A stretch of DNA of 64,000 nucleotides. It comes from Fratercula arctica. Lineage: Eukaryota; Chordata; Aves; Charadriiformes; Alcidae. The stretch covers positions 54,852,730-54,916,729 of the forward strand of contig CANTUZ010000026.1 of the NCBI GenBank assembly GCA_947846985.1, given 5' to 3'. Both the position numbers and the translations under genes were made by a program. Positions 37,141 through 49,163 of the stretch are shown here, piece after piece. The notes under the pieces were generated by a model that worked only from the letters and a program-made list of their open reading frames with translations, ran no database searches and was not told the origin of the DNA. Numbering within the stretch: the first letter of the stretch is position 1; each line of letters starts with the position of its first letter.

Positions 37141-40100
37141 GATAATGTGAGCTGGAGCTACTTAGATTTTAAAATGTTAAGTGGTAGGAAAACACTGAGC
37201 ACACTACTGAAACAAAAATCCTGAAACAAAGATCCATTCACCTACAGAAGAAGAGCTCATATAGCAAACTCAAGAACAGACAGAAAAACATATTTATACA
37301 GTCAAATTATAAAGCCTTTAATGCAACAGTTAATAATGGAGGTGCTGACATAACCTTTACCACAACTCTGAGAGAGCATCACTATAATCAAGATAAAGAA
37401 TGACAAGCAATGAAAGGTGAAAGAACTGTGCATATTTTGCAGAAAGGGAGAGACAGGTCTAACAAGTTAGAAGCGTTAGTGTCCTTGTGTATGACAGAAA
37501 TTACATGGCTGTGGACAGGTTTACTGTATGATGCAAACCAAAAAAATAAATAAAGAAAACAGAATGTTAAAGGAAATAGATTTCATGGGGTTTGTACTTC
37601 ATTAAAACAAAAGGCTTCTTGGAAGCAGTAGTGAAATTTCACTAATGTATACAAAAATGTAGAATTGGGAGAAATTCTGAGATATTTTTCGATATTTTAT
37701 GCTCAACTATCTTGTACCTACATGGATGCTTAAGCAAGAATGGACATTCTTAGGCTGCAGCAGGAAAGAGACTATCTATTATTGCTAGACATTTTCTTCA
37801 GAATCCATTTTGGCTACAATTATTGAAACATTTCCTGTGTATTAACCACTGAAAAGATATCTGCTAGAGTAACAAAAAACATAAAGAAAAAATTCACAAA
37901 TTAAGGAAGAGGAGTAAACAGTCATGTAAAAAAGGGAAAAATATATTTACATTTGTTCAATCTAGCCATGTTATCTAATCATTATATAGGAACCAAACTC
38001 AGAGTTGACCTAAGAGCACAGAAGACATTTCAGCTCTTGACAAACATTTATTATTTCATTTAGTTTTACAGCTTTCATAAAACATTTTGAATGGTGTCTT
38101 GTGCTATTTGCCAGCTCAAGAAACTATTCGTGTAATTGCTCTCCATGGTGCAAAGCTGTATTGCTGGGACAAGAGAATAAATCATATCATCCACCTTTTA
38201 AAAGTAGTATTTCAGGTGTTATTCAGCATGAGGTTTTTATTTCACAGAGTCATTTAGGGTTCTTATAAGAATTTATTGAGTTATTTATCATATAATGATG
38301 TTGGTGGCAGGTTTCCTTTTTTATTAACATTTTATGTTATTACTTAAACAATTCCAATTAAAGCAATCCATCTCAGTAAATCAGAAATACTAGGGAGAAA
38401 CTCCAAGTGGATCTCTACCTTTAACACAAATGATCTGTCCCTTTACCAAACTTTTTAGTATTCATCACTCTATCCGAGGTCACACTAGCTCCAGCACCTT
38501 TCTTAAGATCTTTCTTAAAAATTAGGAGATCTATAGACTTTTTTAGAGCTGAATAAATTAGGGTTTTTTGGCATCTATGGTCCTTAGATAGTTATAATCA
38601 TTAATCGTACTTAATTATCAAAATTATAACAAAATTTGTGGGGTGTTTGGGTTGTTGGGTTTTTTTGTTGTTTTTTTTTTTTTGTTTTTTTGTTTTTTTA
38701 ATTTACCTCTAGTAACATCAGCAGAAGGGCAAAGTTCCAACAGTCCTAATTCCCACTGGGGTAACAGAGTCAGTATTGAATGTCTGGTTACTTCTCACAC
38801 TCTGAGTGCGCTCCTGATGTGTTAGCTAAGCTGCTACGTATCAGTTTTCTAGCAAATGTAAACCATGAACTCTGATCAGAAACATGCTCTTTTTTTAAGA
38901 TGTGTCAGCCTCAGCTGTCTGAGGCTTTTTATTTATTGACAATTCAACGTACAGCATGTTGAAGCAGTTAGGAAGAGAAATGCCATTTATGAAGCTAGAG
39001 TCATTCAGCCATCTTAATCTTAAAAACAAGTCTCATGATCATTATTTGGGTCATCCCACGTTATCGGTAGAGACAATGTAGTACCCTAAGGTGCATTAAT
39101 TCTCCCACTGCTGACTTTCAGCTATACAGCAGATGGCAGTCCATTCATATTGAGAGTATGGGGGCTGTGTGAAGTCAGTAGGTGCCTTTGTGACCATGAG
39201 TTTAAAATGCTGCCACCAGTAAGCACTTTGCACTGCATTGCTCTACAGACTACAGTACAGCAGCATGAATGCTTTACTCTCTTCAATTTATACCTAGCTA
39301 TCCAAGCATTTGTTTTCTAATTGTAATGGATGCTCAATTTTCATAAAGTTTCCCCCATTTGACAAGACAACTGCAGGTCTCTGCTGATAATTCAAATTCT
39401 TACTAGCAGTGCACAAAAAGCATAAGTATAGTTCCGACTTTCTTTTTTTTTTTACTGCCTTGTAAGTGAGGACAATGTGATTACACCTGAGTTTAACAGG
39501 CTTCTGGAGAGATATCCCCTGATGAAACATAGGTTTCTTAAATTTTGAATGTTTGGCTTTAATTTTTCTGCTGTTGTTATGGCTGTATAAAACCAAAACC
39601 AAACAAAACTGTGCTTAAGAGAGGCTCCTAAAAAACACCATAAAAGAACTTTTAAAAACTTTCACTAACATTTAGTGATAAATAAATTAAAAAAGGATCC
39701 AAACAAGAAAGTTTAAAGTTGGCTTTTTGAAGGCACACATCCTAATAGAATGTGCCCTTTGTTCCTCATGGAACAGTAATACAAGTGGCACCAGCATGTT
39801 TAACTCAAAATAATTTGAAAGGCAAATAAATATTCTTAGTGCTTTCAGTATTTAGATCAGAGTATTGCTAAGCACATTTCAAATAATGGGGACGTAAAGC
39901 TTAATATCAAAGACTTTGGAAGATACTACAGCTCTGAGATGATAACAAAACTGGATGGCTGATTATCAGCTTTTAATAAGAAATTCAAATTCACTGTTCT
40001 GCTACATATAGCATAGTGTAAGAGCAGTACTTGAGTATGCAGCATAATTAATACAGGAATATTAATCTCAGCCTTGCCAGGAACCTCTAAGTTATTGTCA

Positions 40101-40149
40101 ATTATCAAACTTTCAATTATTGATTCTGGTACTGAAAAATAAGAACAAC
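37141..40149. other. AT-rich non-coding stretch
   Basis: I see no gene. A T-rich tract lies at 38660-38699. A short GC stem (38907-38914 with 38919-38926) followed by T residues is noted but not interpreted as a terminator in a vertebrate genome. Confidence 0.5.
38660..38699 (-). repeat. T-rich low-complexity tract
   Basis: Runs of six to thirteen T residues are separated by single G or GTTG interruptions over about 40 bases. Confidence 0.85.
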
Positions 40150-40662
40150 CACACATTTAGAGACACACACCTCAGTTTCCCTCCAGACACCTCCTCCTCC
40201 TTTCCTAGTCTCCAGTCACTTCATCACACACTGGATTCAATCCCTTCCATGCGATCACGGGTGACACAGGGCACTGGGGTCAGCACATGGCAGATCCTAC
40301 TCAATTGCTCTGGCATGATCTCCTCCACCAGCCGCAGACATACCTCCTCTTCCATGTCCCTCTGTCCTGCTCAGGTGGCTTCTTTTCTGCTGCCTGGCTC
40401 CATTTATTCTTCAGACCTGCTCGGGGCAGCTAGTTTTGGTGCTGCCCTGCTCAAGTGGCTAGTTTTTCTTCAACGTTCTCCTGCTATGTCATCCCTCCTA
40501 CAATGGCATCCTTCTGGTTCTCCTCCAACTCCTCCTCAGTTTTCTTTCTTGCCTTGGCATTGCAGCTTGTGTCTCCCCCCATCCCTCAGTGTCCCTCCTT
40601 GTGTCTCTTCCCACATGTCCCTGCTGCTCTGGCATTTTTTTTCTCAGTATTTATCACCCTTT

Positions 40663-40670
40663 CTTAAATA
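40663..40670 (-). promoter_or_regulatory. TATA-like box of the 40-kb LTR
   Basis: On the minus strand this reads TATTTAAG, followed downstream by AAAGGG. The aligned position in the 48-kb LTR reads ATACTCAAGAAAGGG (48371-48385), so the promoter box is better preserved here. This is inference from position and similarity only. Confidence 0.4.
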
Positions 40671-40833
40671 CATTTTACAGAGTCACTATAAACTCCTCTG
40701 ACTGGCTCAGTTTTGATGTGCCGTGCATCTGTTCTGTCTGCTGTGGGGCCAGCTGGAACAGGCTGTGAACCAGCACAGGGCATCTCCAGCCTCCCTCCTG
40801 CCACCCCTGCAGCCCCCCCTGCTCAAACCCGGC

Positions 40834-40901
40834 CAGTTATACCTGGTACAACTTTGTCCTGAAGAGTCAGTTATACCTGGTACAACTTTGCCCTGGGCAT
40901 G
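40834..40901 (+). repeat. 34-bp tandem duplication inside the LTR-like block
   Basis: The string CAGTTATACCTGGTACAAC occurs at 40834 and again at 40868. The 34-base units differ by a T/C change and divergence at their ends. Confidence 0.85.
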
Positions 40902-41044
40902 GGCCATCCAACCCTGTAGGCAGACTGTCACTGCCACTGGCCAGTCGCTCTGATTCCTGTTGACCATACAAATGCACAGACTGGGGCAAAACATCCCAGT
41001 GGTGTTGCCCAGGAAGTGGGATGGACAGTACACAGGCGGGCACA

Positions 41045-42190
41045 GTGCTGAATGGAGAACAAATACAAGTTGGAAATCAAGCGCAGCTTTCTCCTAAAAA
41101 TAGAAAATCACATCCATACTTGCCATAAAATATTTTTTCTTAATAGTTCTCAATCAACATCGAAGAATACTGGCTTCAATTAACACTATTAAACACGTTT
41201 TCTCTGAATAAAAAAGCACAATGAAAGCTTACTTGGTGTTCGCACTAACCATCCTTAAGAATGCCTTCAGTTACAAGGCAATAGAATCTTTAAAACTTAA
41301 ACCCCTCTAAATTTAAAACTTGAAATTATCTAAAACTAAAGAAATAGAAAACTATATTGAGGAAGCTGAGAATCTGCATAAAATGTAACTGTCAGTTTTG
41401 CGTATTTTTCTCAGTTCTGCTAGCATTAATTCCATAAAAATAAGTCTGAAAGATACCTTTTTGATATGGCGTTAATGAATGTTTGGATGATCTTGCTTGG
41501 GAAGAGTTTAAAGAAAGTTGTATGAAAAGCTTTCATAAGAGGGGAGACATAAAACAGCAAGATGTACAGTCGGATTAAGAAATTGTGAAAAGAACCACTA
41601 TAACCTAAAATCAGTTTTACAGAGAAATCCATTGTTACTCTTATTTCTTTCTTCTAAACAATGAAGTATTCTATAAGAATGAAAAAACAACAATCAAATA
41701 TAATTAGACAACACATTTTGACACTTACGTGAATCTATTTAGGGATAAAAGCTACCAAAGAATATTTACAGCTTGAAGGATAAAATTTGATCTTAAATCA
41801 ATTAGGTTTAAAAAGCAAGTTATTTTCTAGTTTTTTCACAGGTGTTTCCGAAACTTCTTGGCACACGTTCTTTATGACCCTTTCAGTATATCTACACCTT
41901 ATGTAGCTGACCTTAATCTTTTTCAACATGTATATGGAAACTGGGGGAATAAATAATGCAAAATACTCTTAAAAATCATGAGCCTTTTGTCCTTTACAGA
42001 CAGATCTGTCTAACTTACAAATTTTAAAATGGACAGAGTCAATAGGCTTGGATTCTGAACTTCATAGAAACAAACAAAACTCATTCAAAGTAATGGTAAG
42101 TAATGGCAAACTTATTGTAGGCATACTTGATTAAAATAGCAATACAGACATGGAGAAAACAGTATCTTTATTATTATATTCAAGACAACT
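41045..42190. other. AT-rich non-coding stretch
   Basis: I see no gene or recognisable repeat. Confidence 0.5.
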
Positions 42191-42265
42191 TGGAGAAAGC
42201 AGAAGAAAAAAGAGAAAAAGGGGGAGAGGGGACAAGGAAGAGGGAAAGTGGAGACAAAAGACAGA
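42191..42265 (+). repeat. polypurine tract
   Basis: About 75 bases are almost entirely A and G, with only a few interrupting pyrimidines and a G-rich centre (GGGGGAGAGGGG at 42220-42231). It could adopt triplex-type structure, but no function is shown. Confidence 0.75.
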
Positions 42266-42647
42266 CATACAGAAAAAAGGTTTAAAATCAGCCTGGAGAC
42301 AGTTTTCTGGTGAACAAGGACTTGGAGGATTTTGTTGTATTATTTTTAGCACTTCTTTCATCTTTGTAAAAGAAGACACGTGTTCATATTGCCAGTGATG
42401 TGTTACAAAAAGAATAACTGGTAACCTAAGGCCTCAGTGTGAGGCCTAAATTCAAAAGGCACATAGTTTTATGCAGGATGAAAAAGCTTCTGTCTTTTAG
42501 TACAGTGCAGAAAACATTGTCCCTGTGAGGCTGATGGGGCCTGGCAATCTTTTGCCTGAGGAGACATAGCCATCACTTTTTCCAGAATCTCTAGGACCAA
42601 GGAAAGATGTTAAAGGGCCCCATTTTCCGCAGATGTTATTGTCACAG

Positions 42648-42693
42648 GCATATTGCTAGAGCTGGAGCTGGGAGGTATGGCCGAGCAATATGC
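42648..42693. repeat. 10-bp perfect inverted repeat
   Basis: GCATATTGCT at 42648-42657 is the exact reverse complement of AGCAATATGC at 42684-42693, with 26 bases between. A wobble pair and an A-T pair extend the stem outward. The stem is short for a microRNA precursor. Confidence 0.7.
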
Positions 42694-45600
42694 TTCAGTA
42701 CGCTGCTGTGGAAACAAGCTCTATTTTTATTTTTTTAAAATTGCCTTTGGAAAATAAACAAAAATTGTGGATGAAAATAGAGAGATGCCCAGATACAAGG
42801 TTAAAAAACCCTATACCCTGAGAACTAGTTTTTTTCTAAGCAGCATGGAAGGGATACAAGGGACAAAAGCTGATGAAATAAAAAACATTGACAAACTCCC
42901 TAAGTCACACTGTATATTTAAGCATATTTAGACCACAGATGGGCTCAAGACTTAAAATCTTGGCTTGGTAGTGTTTGCTCTCTAATTAAAGCTCGATTTA
43001 TTGACATTGATCGATGGCATTGAAGCCTAGATTAATAAGAAATTAAAAGCACTGCCATCACTTTTGTCCAAAGAAAAACAAATAGATATTTTCATCTTGG
43101 TTCCTGCAATGAAAGGATCTTCACAGTGCTAAGGTCTGAAATCCCCCTTGTTGAGATCATAACCAAGAAAACAGTTAATGAACAGCTATAAAAAACACGT
43201 TACTTTTTCTTGAGTGAAGTCTCACATCACCAACAAACTACTGTAAGGTAATTTATACTATTGTTGCCTCCTCATATTTTTTTCTGAAGACATTATAAAC
43301 ATAACCACTGCAATGAGTGTGAGGATAAGCCTTCCTGTTCTGCAGCTACCAGGCAAGAATCCTTCAGGAGCTCTAAATGAACACTGTAGAAAAAAACATT
43401 AATTTGAAAGTGGTATTTATGTACAGACTACAAACTAGTTTTGTTTTACAAATATAAATATATTAGAATTGCCTCTACTTTATTCAGAACATAGACTGAA
43501 CCAGGATTTTGAAGCAGTCTAAAACAAATTATTCTGGAACCAACGGACAGGGTAATACCTAGCTGCTCAGAATGAGCCATCCTGAGGAATCCTTATTCCA
43601 GGATTCGTGAGATTTTATTTTCCTATGACTATCTCTGCTTTTTGGAACACACCTCTAAGTTCTCTGTAAGTATTTCTGGTAATGTAGGAAATCCTCATGC
43701 AATCATGATGCACCACTCTTATTCTTCAAAAATGTATGTCTTACATAAAATTAAGGTCTGTTTCTTCACTGCCTGAGAACTATCACATGTTAAAAAGAAT
43801 CATCTGTTCAATGTAGAAGTGCACAGTCTTCATTCACATGGATGATAACTGAACATTTTTATGTGTGCATTTTACTTGAATGCCTGCATTTTGAAAAATT
43901 TGAAAATAGACTTGAATGTCTATTTTTTTTTGTTTTAGTGTATTCACTATAACAACAAGTTGAAAAAAAAATTAAAAACATAAAAAAAAGCCCATAATGG
44001 TAAAAAAAAACCCCAAAAAACAACATAACGGTGAAGATTTTGGAGATTTTCTTATCAGTCTTCCTCTTCTTTCTCTGCCATAATTAGCAAATGGTTTGAA
44101 TCTAGTTTGCACCTACTGAACAGATAAATTAGAGCACAGAGGCAAACAGAAGCATGGCAAGGAGACAGACACAAAGTTACCACCCGTAGACTGATTAGTG
44201 TCATGTTCAGTTAGGAAAAAAATAATTTATTCAGTGTTGAGTGTCAGAGTATTTACTGCAATTAGTAGCAGCAATTAGGATGGAGCGGGAGGGGGGCAGA
44301 GTTAAGATGTACATGGAGTCTCTCTGGAGAACCTGAACAAGGTAAATTCTCTTAGACTTAGTGGGTTTATCAGGTGAAATTAATGTTTTAACATGCACCC
44401 TTACGAGAAAGAAAAATAATTTCAACATGTTAAGAAGCTCATGAGTACACCCTAACAGAGAGTGATGAACACACAGTAACTCTGCAACACATTTAAGAGC
44501 TAGTAAAACTGAGATCTGGAGAATCATTGCATGTAGTAACGATTTCGTATTAAATTTATACTTACCTTCCCTATCATCATTAAGACAGAATGACAAAGAA
44601 GATTTTAGCACCATTTTTTTTCTAGCAGGGAGAAAACTGTCCATCTCCAAGTAAATAGTCACCCCAAGTGAGATAATGGATTATAGCTACAAAGTGAGAA
44701 ACAAAGTTAAAGTTTTAAACACGTAAGGAAAACATTTCCTGAGGGTGAGAGACATGGTGACCTTCTTGGTTCACTTTATTAATGCTAACAGATTAGTGGA
44801 TTATATTAAAATAGGTCTACAAAATATGTCATTCTTTTATCTGTCTATCCAAGTTGCAAGGGAGTCTTTTCTAACATATATAGGCCTGATATTTCTTTTC
44901 ACCACACCTTTCCCTTTTTTGATGCTGCTGTTTGATTAAAATCCAATTCCTGTAACATTATGCCAATTTTTATGAAAATTTTATTATAAAGTGCACTTTG
45001 AAATTCAAAATACTTCAATCTTCAAACATAATATCATGTCTTTTTTTTTTTAATACTATGATTTTAAATAAAAAATATATAAGGAACAACTGTATGTGGA
45101 ATTAATCTTTCTATTTTATCAAAATATGATTCCAGGGATAAGAATCATCACAATAATTTCATTTCACAGTATATTTTCAATTGTTATTCAAAATGAAAAC
45201 TATTTTCAAAATGTCATACTTTTGCATGAAGTTGCCATTAGAAATTCCAAGTTTTATGCAGCTCCAAATATAAATTATTAGTTGAAATAAAGCAAGTGAA
45301 ACACACATACACATATACAGAAGAGATTAATATTAAAATAAATTTGTAAAATAACAGTCTTGTAAAATCTGAGCAATGTTGGCTGTGAATACTATAATCA
45401 TTAAAGAAAAACTATTAATTGAACTCCAGCTACAGTCAAAAGTTTGGATGACTGTAAGGCAGACTTTAAAAAGAACGGGTTTCTACTTCTGGTTACCTAG
45501 GCAAGGAAGAATTATAAATGCAGCTAAGTGAAAAAAAAAAGCCCACATTCATTACTGGCTTGGAGTTATTGAGCAATATATAAAGCAACCACGCTGACTT

Positions 45601-46103
45601 CATTACCCCAAATTAGATGCTTAGCTTTGGTTTCAAAGCAGCAAAATTTTAAGATTTTTAGTGCTTAAAAAAAAAAAAAAATGTAAAAATTACTACCAGT
45701 GAAGAAGGATATATATTGAAACTATTACAAAACTCTAGGATAAGTCATAATATTCAACAGACTTAAAACAATCCACCCACAGTTCAAGTGTTTCGGATAT
45801 TTAGGGCTGATTTCACAGGGCTCAAAAAAACAGAGGCTTCAACAGCATCTGGCAAAAGAGCCTGTCTTGTTGCTTTTTAACTAACAGCTGAGGAGTGGAA
45901 ATGGTGACTCTTCTTCAGTGGGAAGAGATACACGCAGCAGACTTCACCCGTTGCTAAGCACTTGCTGAATTGATCCCTTGACAGAAGCAGGCAGATGGGC
46001 AAGCCAGGCACCCCTGATCCTGGGCAGGAACGGGCCTTTTAGAAAAGGCTGCAGTAACCAATTGGTAACCAATAGTGAGGAGGTCCCAGGGAATTGCACT
46101 GCC

Positions 46104-46123
46104 TTTTTTTTTTTTTTTTTTTT
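46104..46123 (-). repeat. poly(T) tract (20 T)
   Basis: Twenty uninterrupted T residues followed by CCCC. A GC-richer patch lies immediately to the left. No retroposon body is recognised on the right, where a minus-strand element would sit. Confidence 0.8.
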
Positions 46124-47819
46124 CCCCTTTCTCCTACATAGTGAAGCTGGCAGTGCAGGATATGACTACCCATACTGGCTACCAGCAGGACATTTAAATT
46201 ATCACATTAGCTAGAATTCAGTGATTTTCAATTCTATTTTATGGCAAGCTAAAATGAAGGTCCTAAAGAAATTAAAATAAAGTGAATAATCAAAAATAAT
46301 GGCTCACAGCTGAAAAAAAACATAAGACTGGAAAATACAGACATACAGGTTATAGAGCAGCAGTGAAAAGTGTCTTGCAAACATCCAGAGGTTTTCCTAG
46401 TTCTAAGAAATTAAAATATACTATGACTTTATTTAGGGTATTCCTCAATACCCTAAGTGTCCAGAACATTTTAAGTTTTATAAGTTCTTACTTGATGCTA
46501 ACTCAGAAACTGGATCTAAGAACTACTCTCACCCCCTCACTGAATCCAAGAGCAGATTCAGAAGGCAGTGGCTCAGGTGGTGCTGCAGAACTTCAGGGAA
46601 GTGCTGCCTTCCAGTTGGTGTTACACCACCAAATTTCATAAAGAGGCACCAAATCAGTTATCCTCTAGTATTCCAACAGAGTAAGAAAACTTTACTGGCT
46701 TTTCAAATTCAGGTACTAGGTGGCCAAACAAGCTATAAGAGAGGTTGGAAAAAAACCACCCGGTTTTACTTATGAAGAAACCAGTCATGCGTGCCATTCT
46801 GTGGCTCGTGACAAGGAATAGCAGAGATGGATGAGCTAAAGGGAAAAAACTTGTCTCTGAGAAAGAATACCTCTTACCATGTGACTCTACTAAATCCTGT
46901 CAGGAAGTAAAATACACCTCATCCTACCTTTGAGCTTATACCTGCTCCCACTCTTCTTACATTTGTGGTGACCCAAAACATGGGGATTTTGGAAATTATT
47001 TTCTTTTTAAGTCCTTGCGAGGAAGCAGATCACAATAAGAATGCAGTAAGAAGAGTTTCCTACCTCTCCCTTGTCTTTCCAGTACCTGACTGTCCTTCTC
47101 TTGTTCTGCAATACTCTGATTGTGAATTCAAGTCTGCATTCATGACATTGATTTATAAACTTTCCTTATTGAATTTCTTTCCCTGCTCCAGCACTATTCT
47201 GTGCTCCTGCTGCAGTTTTTTGTTATGTGTTGTTAATAACAACACATGCTGTGAGTGTCAGGCAGCTGATTTTTTCAAAGGTCAGATCAATTTAAAGCTT
47301 CTTTGTGCAAATTCAAGTTACCATATAACAAAGCAATCCAGATCCCAAAAATACCTGATTTTTCACTTATTTCTTGTTCTCTGTTTTCACTTTAAGTGGA
47401 GATGTCTATCAAACTCAACTTTTGCTCATTCCTTTTCTACAGTTCTGTGTGAATCTGGATTTTGCCTCGCTAACGTACTTAACATTTGAAAAAAAGGATC
47501 AGAAAAAAACTTCCAGTAACGGTACTGAAATTTATTGCCTCCAGTGACAGACATCTGTCAGCTGTGAAATATGTGATATTGGTATAAGAACCTGAAAAAA
47601 AAAGGCTCTCTGGTCCCCAGGAAGTCACAGTATGACAACAGATGGAGAGTAAGGAAGTTAAATACTCAAATATAATTATCTAATCTTAAAGCATTGGATT
47701 TTTTCTTACTGGATAGAATTGCCCCTGGAAAAGAAAAAGAATAAAACAGCATGAAGAAGTGTGATTCAGTTTCATGGAGGTGTTTATATGTTAAAACTTC
47801 TTTTTTCTTCTGCTCAGCA

Positions 47820-48060
47820 ATCAAAACCAAGCCTTTGGAGAGCTTCTGTGCAGGGAATGGGCCCTGGTCATGAGGCAGCTCCCGGAGCCCTGGGACTGGC
47901 CATAGTGGCAGCACCATGAGCTGGGGAGGCACGTTCCCAGGGCTTGCAGGCAATGAACCGTGAGTCATCCTGCTGAGACGACTGCTGAGGAGCCAGGCAG
48001 AGAGCCTGGCAGCAACGCAGGAAGATTTGGAAATCTGCCTGATAGCAGTCAGACTCAAAG
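47820..48060. other. GC-rich non-coding block left of an LTR
   Basis: About 240 bases of GC-rich sequence lie inside AT-rich DNA. A minus-strand frame (47666-48058) passes through it without similarity to a known family. It may be part of a repeat related to the neighbouring LTR-like element, but 140 bases of AT-rich sequence separate the two and I cannot assign it. Confidence 0.35.
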
Positions 48061-48196
48061 TCTGTCAGCCTTGTCTCATTTAATTCTATAAAAAGTAAAG
48101 AGGTTGAATGAGAAATATCAGTTTAGAGAAAACAGCTTTCTTTGGCAAGATACTATCCCATCAAAGGACTTTTAGCATCTAGCGTACTGTGGAGTA

Positions 48197-48201
48197 TACA
48201 C
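48197..48201 (+). repeat. candidate target-site duplication, left copy
   Basis: TACAC abuts the TG start of the LTR-like element and matches 49235-49239. Five identical bases alone are modest evidence. Confidence 0.4.
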
Positions 48202-48794
48202 TGTATTGGGTGTAAGCGCCCAAGGTTTTGGTAACGTGGGGGCTGCATGAGTGCCTTGTGTGGTCAGGGGCTGCCCCAAGCTGGACACAGCCATTCCAGC
48301 CGGCTCCAAGAAACCCACTGCAGGTCACAGCTCGGCCCCTCAGCCAAGGTGGTGCCACCTCTGTGGAAACATACTCAAGAAAGGGCAGAAAACGCCAAGG
48401 TCAGAGGAGGAGGAGGAACTTTTCCTGGTGACAGGGGAGGGATGCCTTCACAGCCCACAGAGGACCCACGCTATAGCAGATGGATATTCCTGACTGGAGC
48501 TGCTGCCCCTGGAGAACTGACACTGGAGCAGAGGAAAAGTGGGAGAAGGAAGGAGCAGCAGAGAGGAGCCGCTGTGTACTGAGGCACTGCTCCTTGCATC
48601 ACTGAAGGGACTGGACGTGGCCTGCAGCCACGTAAAAAGTAGGAAGCAGGGGAGTCTGGACAGAAGAAGTGAAGGTGAGCCTGGGAAAGGGGGGAAGAAA
48701 AGGTTTTCACCTGTGTGCTTTAACGTTTGTCTTTTTGCTTCTGCGTATTTGAATCAGTAATAATTTCTATGCATCTATAGATCTGTATCTAGAT

Positions 48795-48880
48795 AAATGT
48801 AGAGATAGAGAGATAAAGAGACGGAGATACAGACGGAGACAGAGATAGAGATACGTAGAGATAGAGATCCAGAGACTGGG
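48795..48880 (+). repeat. GATA/GAGA-type microsatellite
   Basis: Irregular GATAGA, GAGATA and GACGGA units run over about 85 purine-rich bases between the two duplicated LTR segments. Confidence 0.85.
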
Positions 48881-48973
48881 AAATAGGGAAGGAAAAGGGT
48901 TTTACTTGTGTGTTTTAATGTTTGTCTTTATTTTCTACATATCTGAATCAGTAATTATTTCTAGGTACCTGTA

Positions 48974-49010
48974 GATCTATAGATCTAGATCTAGATCTAG
49001 ATCGATAGAT
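48974..49010 (+). repeat. (AGATCT)n microsatellite
   Basis: Tandem AGATCT units with ATAG variants. The unit is a perfect palindrome, so the tract is strongly self-complementary. Confidence 0.85.
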
Positions 49011-49084
49011 TTATAATTTTTTCCCCAAATCTAGCCTGGTTTACCCATGATGGTAATTCATAAGTGATCTCCTTTTCTCTACTT

Positions 49085-49114
49085 CAACCTGTGAGCCTTC
49101 TTGCTCACAGGTTG
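49085..49114. repeat. perfect 11-bp hairpin
   Basis: Arms 49085-49095 and 49104-49114 are exact reverse complements (CAACCTGTGAG / CTCACAGGTTG), with an 8-base loop. They lie in the 3' part of the LTR-like element. Confidence 0.85.
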
Positions 49115-49163
49115 TTCCTTCTGTTCTCTCCCACTGTCCTTCTGGGACAGGGGATGAGGATGA

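Larger units (their letters stand above)
40150..41044 (-). mobile_element. LTR-like block (endogenous retrovirus), minus strand
   Basis: A pyrimidine- and GC-richer block of ~0.9 kb is bounded by AT-rich DNA. It matches my memory of avian retrovirus-like solo LTRs. On the minus strand it carries a TATTTAAG promoter-like box (minus strand of 40663-40670) followed by AAAGGG, preceded by a GC-rich U3-like part. The same arrangement, CTCTGT then AAA then TAYTYAAGAAAGGG, occurs in plus orientation in the LTR-like element at 48202. The right edge, read on the minus strand, begins TGTGCCCGCC. Frames of 193 codons (40120-40701, +) and 108 codons (40707-41033, -) lie inside and resemble no protein. 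I could not establish exact left boundaries or a target-site duplication. No gag, pol or env sequence is attached. Confidence 0.6.
42266..47819. other. AT-rich non-coding stretch with short low-complexity tracts
   Basis: I see no gene. It holds an inverted repeat at 42648-42693, A-rich runs at 43966-44020, a 15-base A-run at 45667-45681, a GC-richer patch at about 45960-46100 and a 20-base T-run at 46104-46123. A 170-codon frame at 46980-47489 is discussed as a finding; it has no family resemblance. Confidence 0.5.
48690..49020 (+). repeat. diverged ~196-bp tandem duplication within the LTR
   Basis: Unit 1 contains GGTTTTCACCTGTGTGCTTTA from 48702, then GTTTGTCTTT, ATTTGAATCAGTAAT, ATTTCTATG and ATCTATAGATCTG. 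Unit 2 repeats these as GGTTTTACTTGTGTGTTTTA from about 48898, GTTTGTCTTT, ATCTGAATCAGTAAT, ATTTCTAGG and ATCTATAGATCTA. The offset is about 196 bases. Each unit ends in a microsatellite, GATA/GAGA type in unit 1 and AGATCT type in unit 2. Confidence 0.85.

Noticed and set aside
38907..38926. GC stem-loop followed by T-run resembling a rho-independent terminator
   Set aside because: The window is vertebrate DNA; an 8-bp stem with a 4-base loop before a short T-rich run is expected by chance and has no such role there.
40120..40701. 193-codon plus-strand open frame
   Set aside because: It lies antisense within the LTR-like block, is Ser/Pro/Leu-rich and is explained by the pyrimidine-rich strand.
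42429..42447. 8-bp inverted repeat AGGCCTCA / TGAGGCCT
   Set aside because: The short arms and 3-base loop in isolation have no context suggesting function.
44231..44662. 143-codon minus-strand open frame
   Set aside because: No domain, no repeat association and ordinary composition; probably a chance frame.
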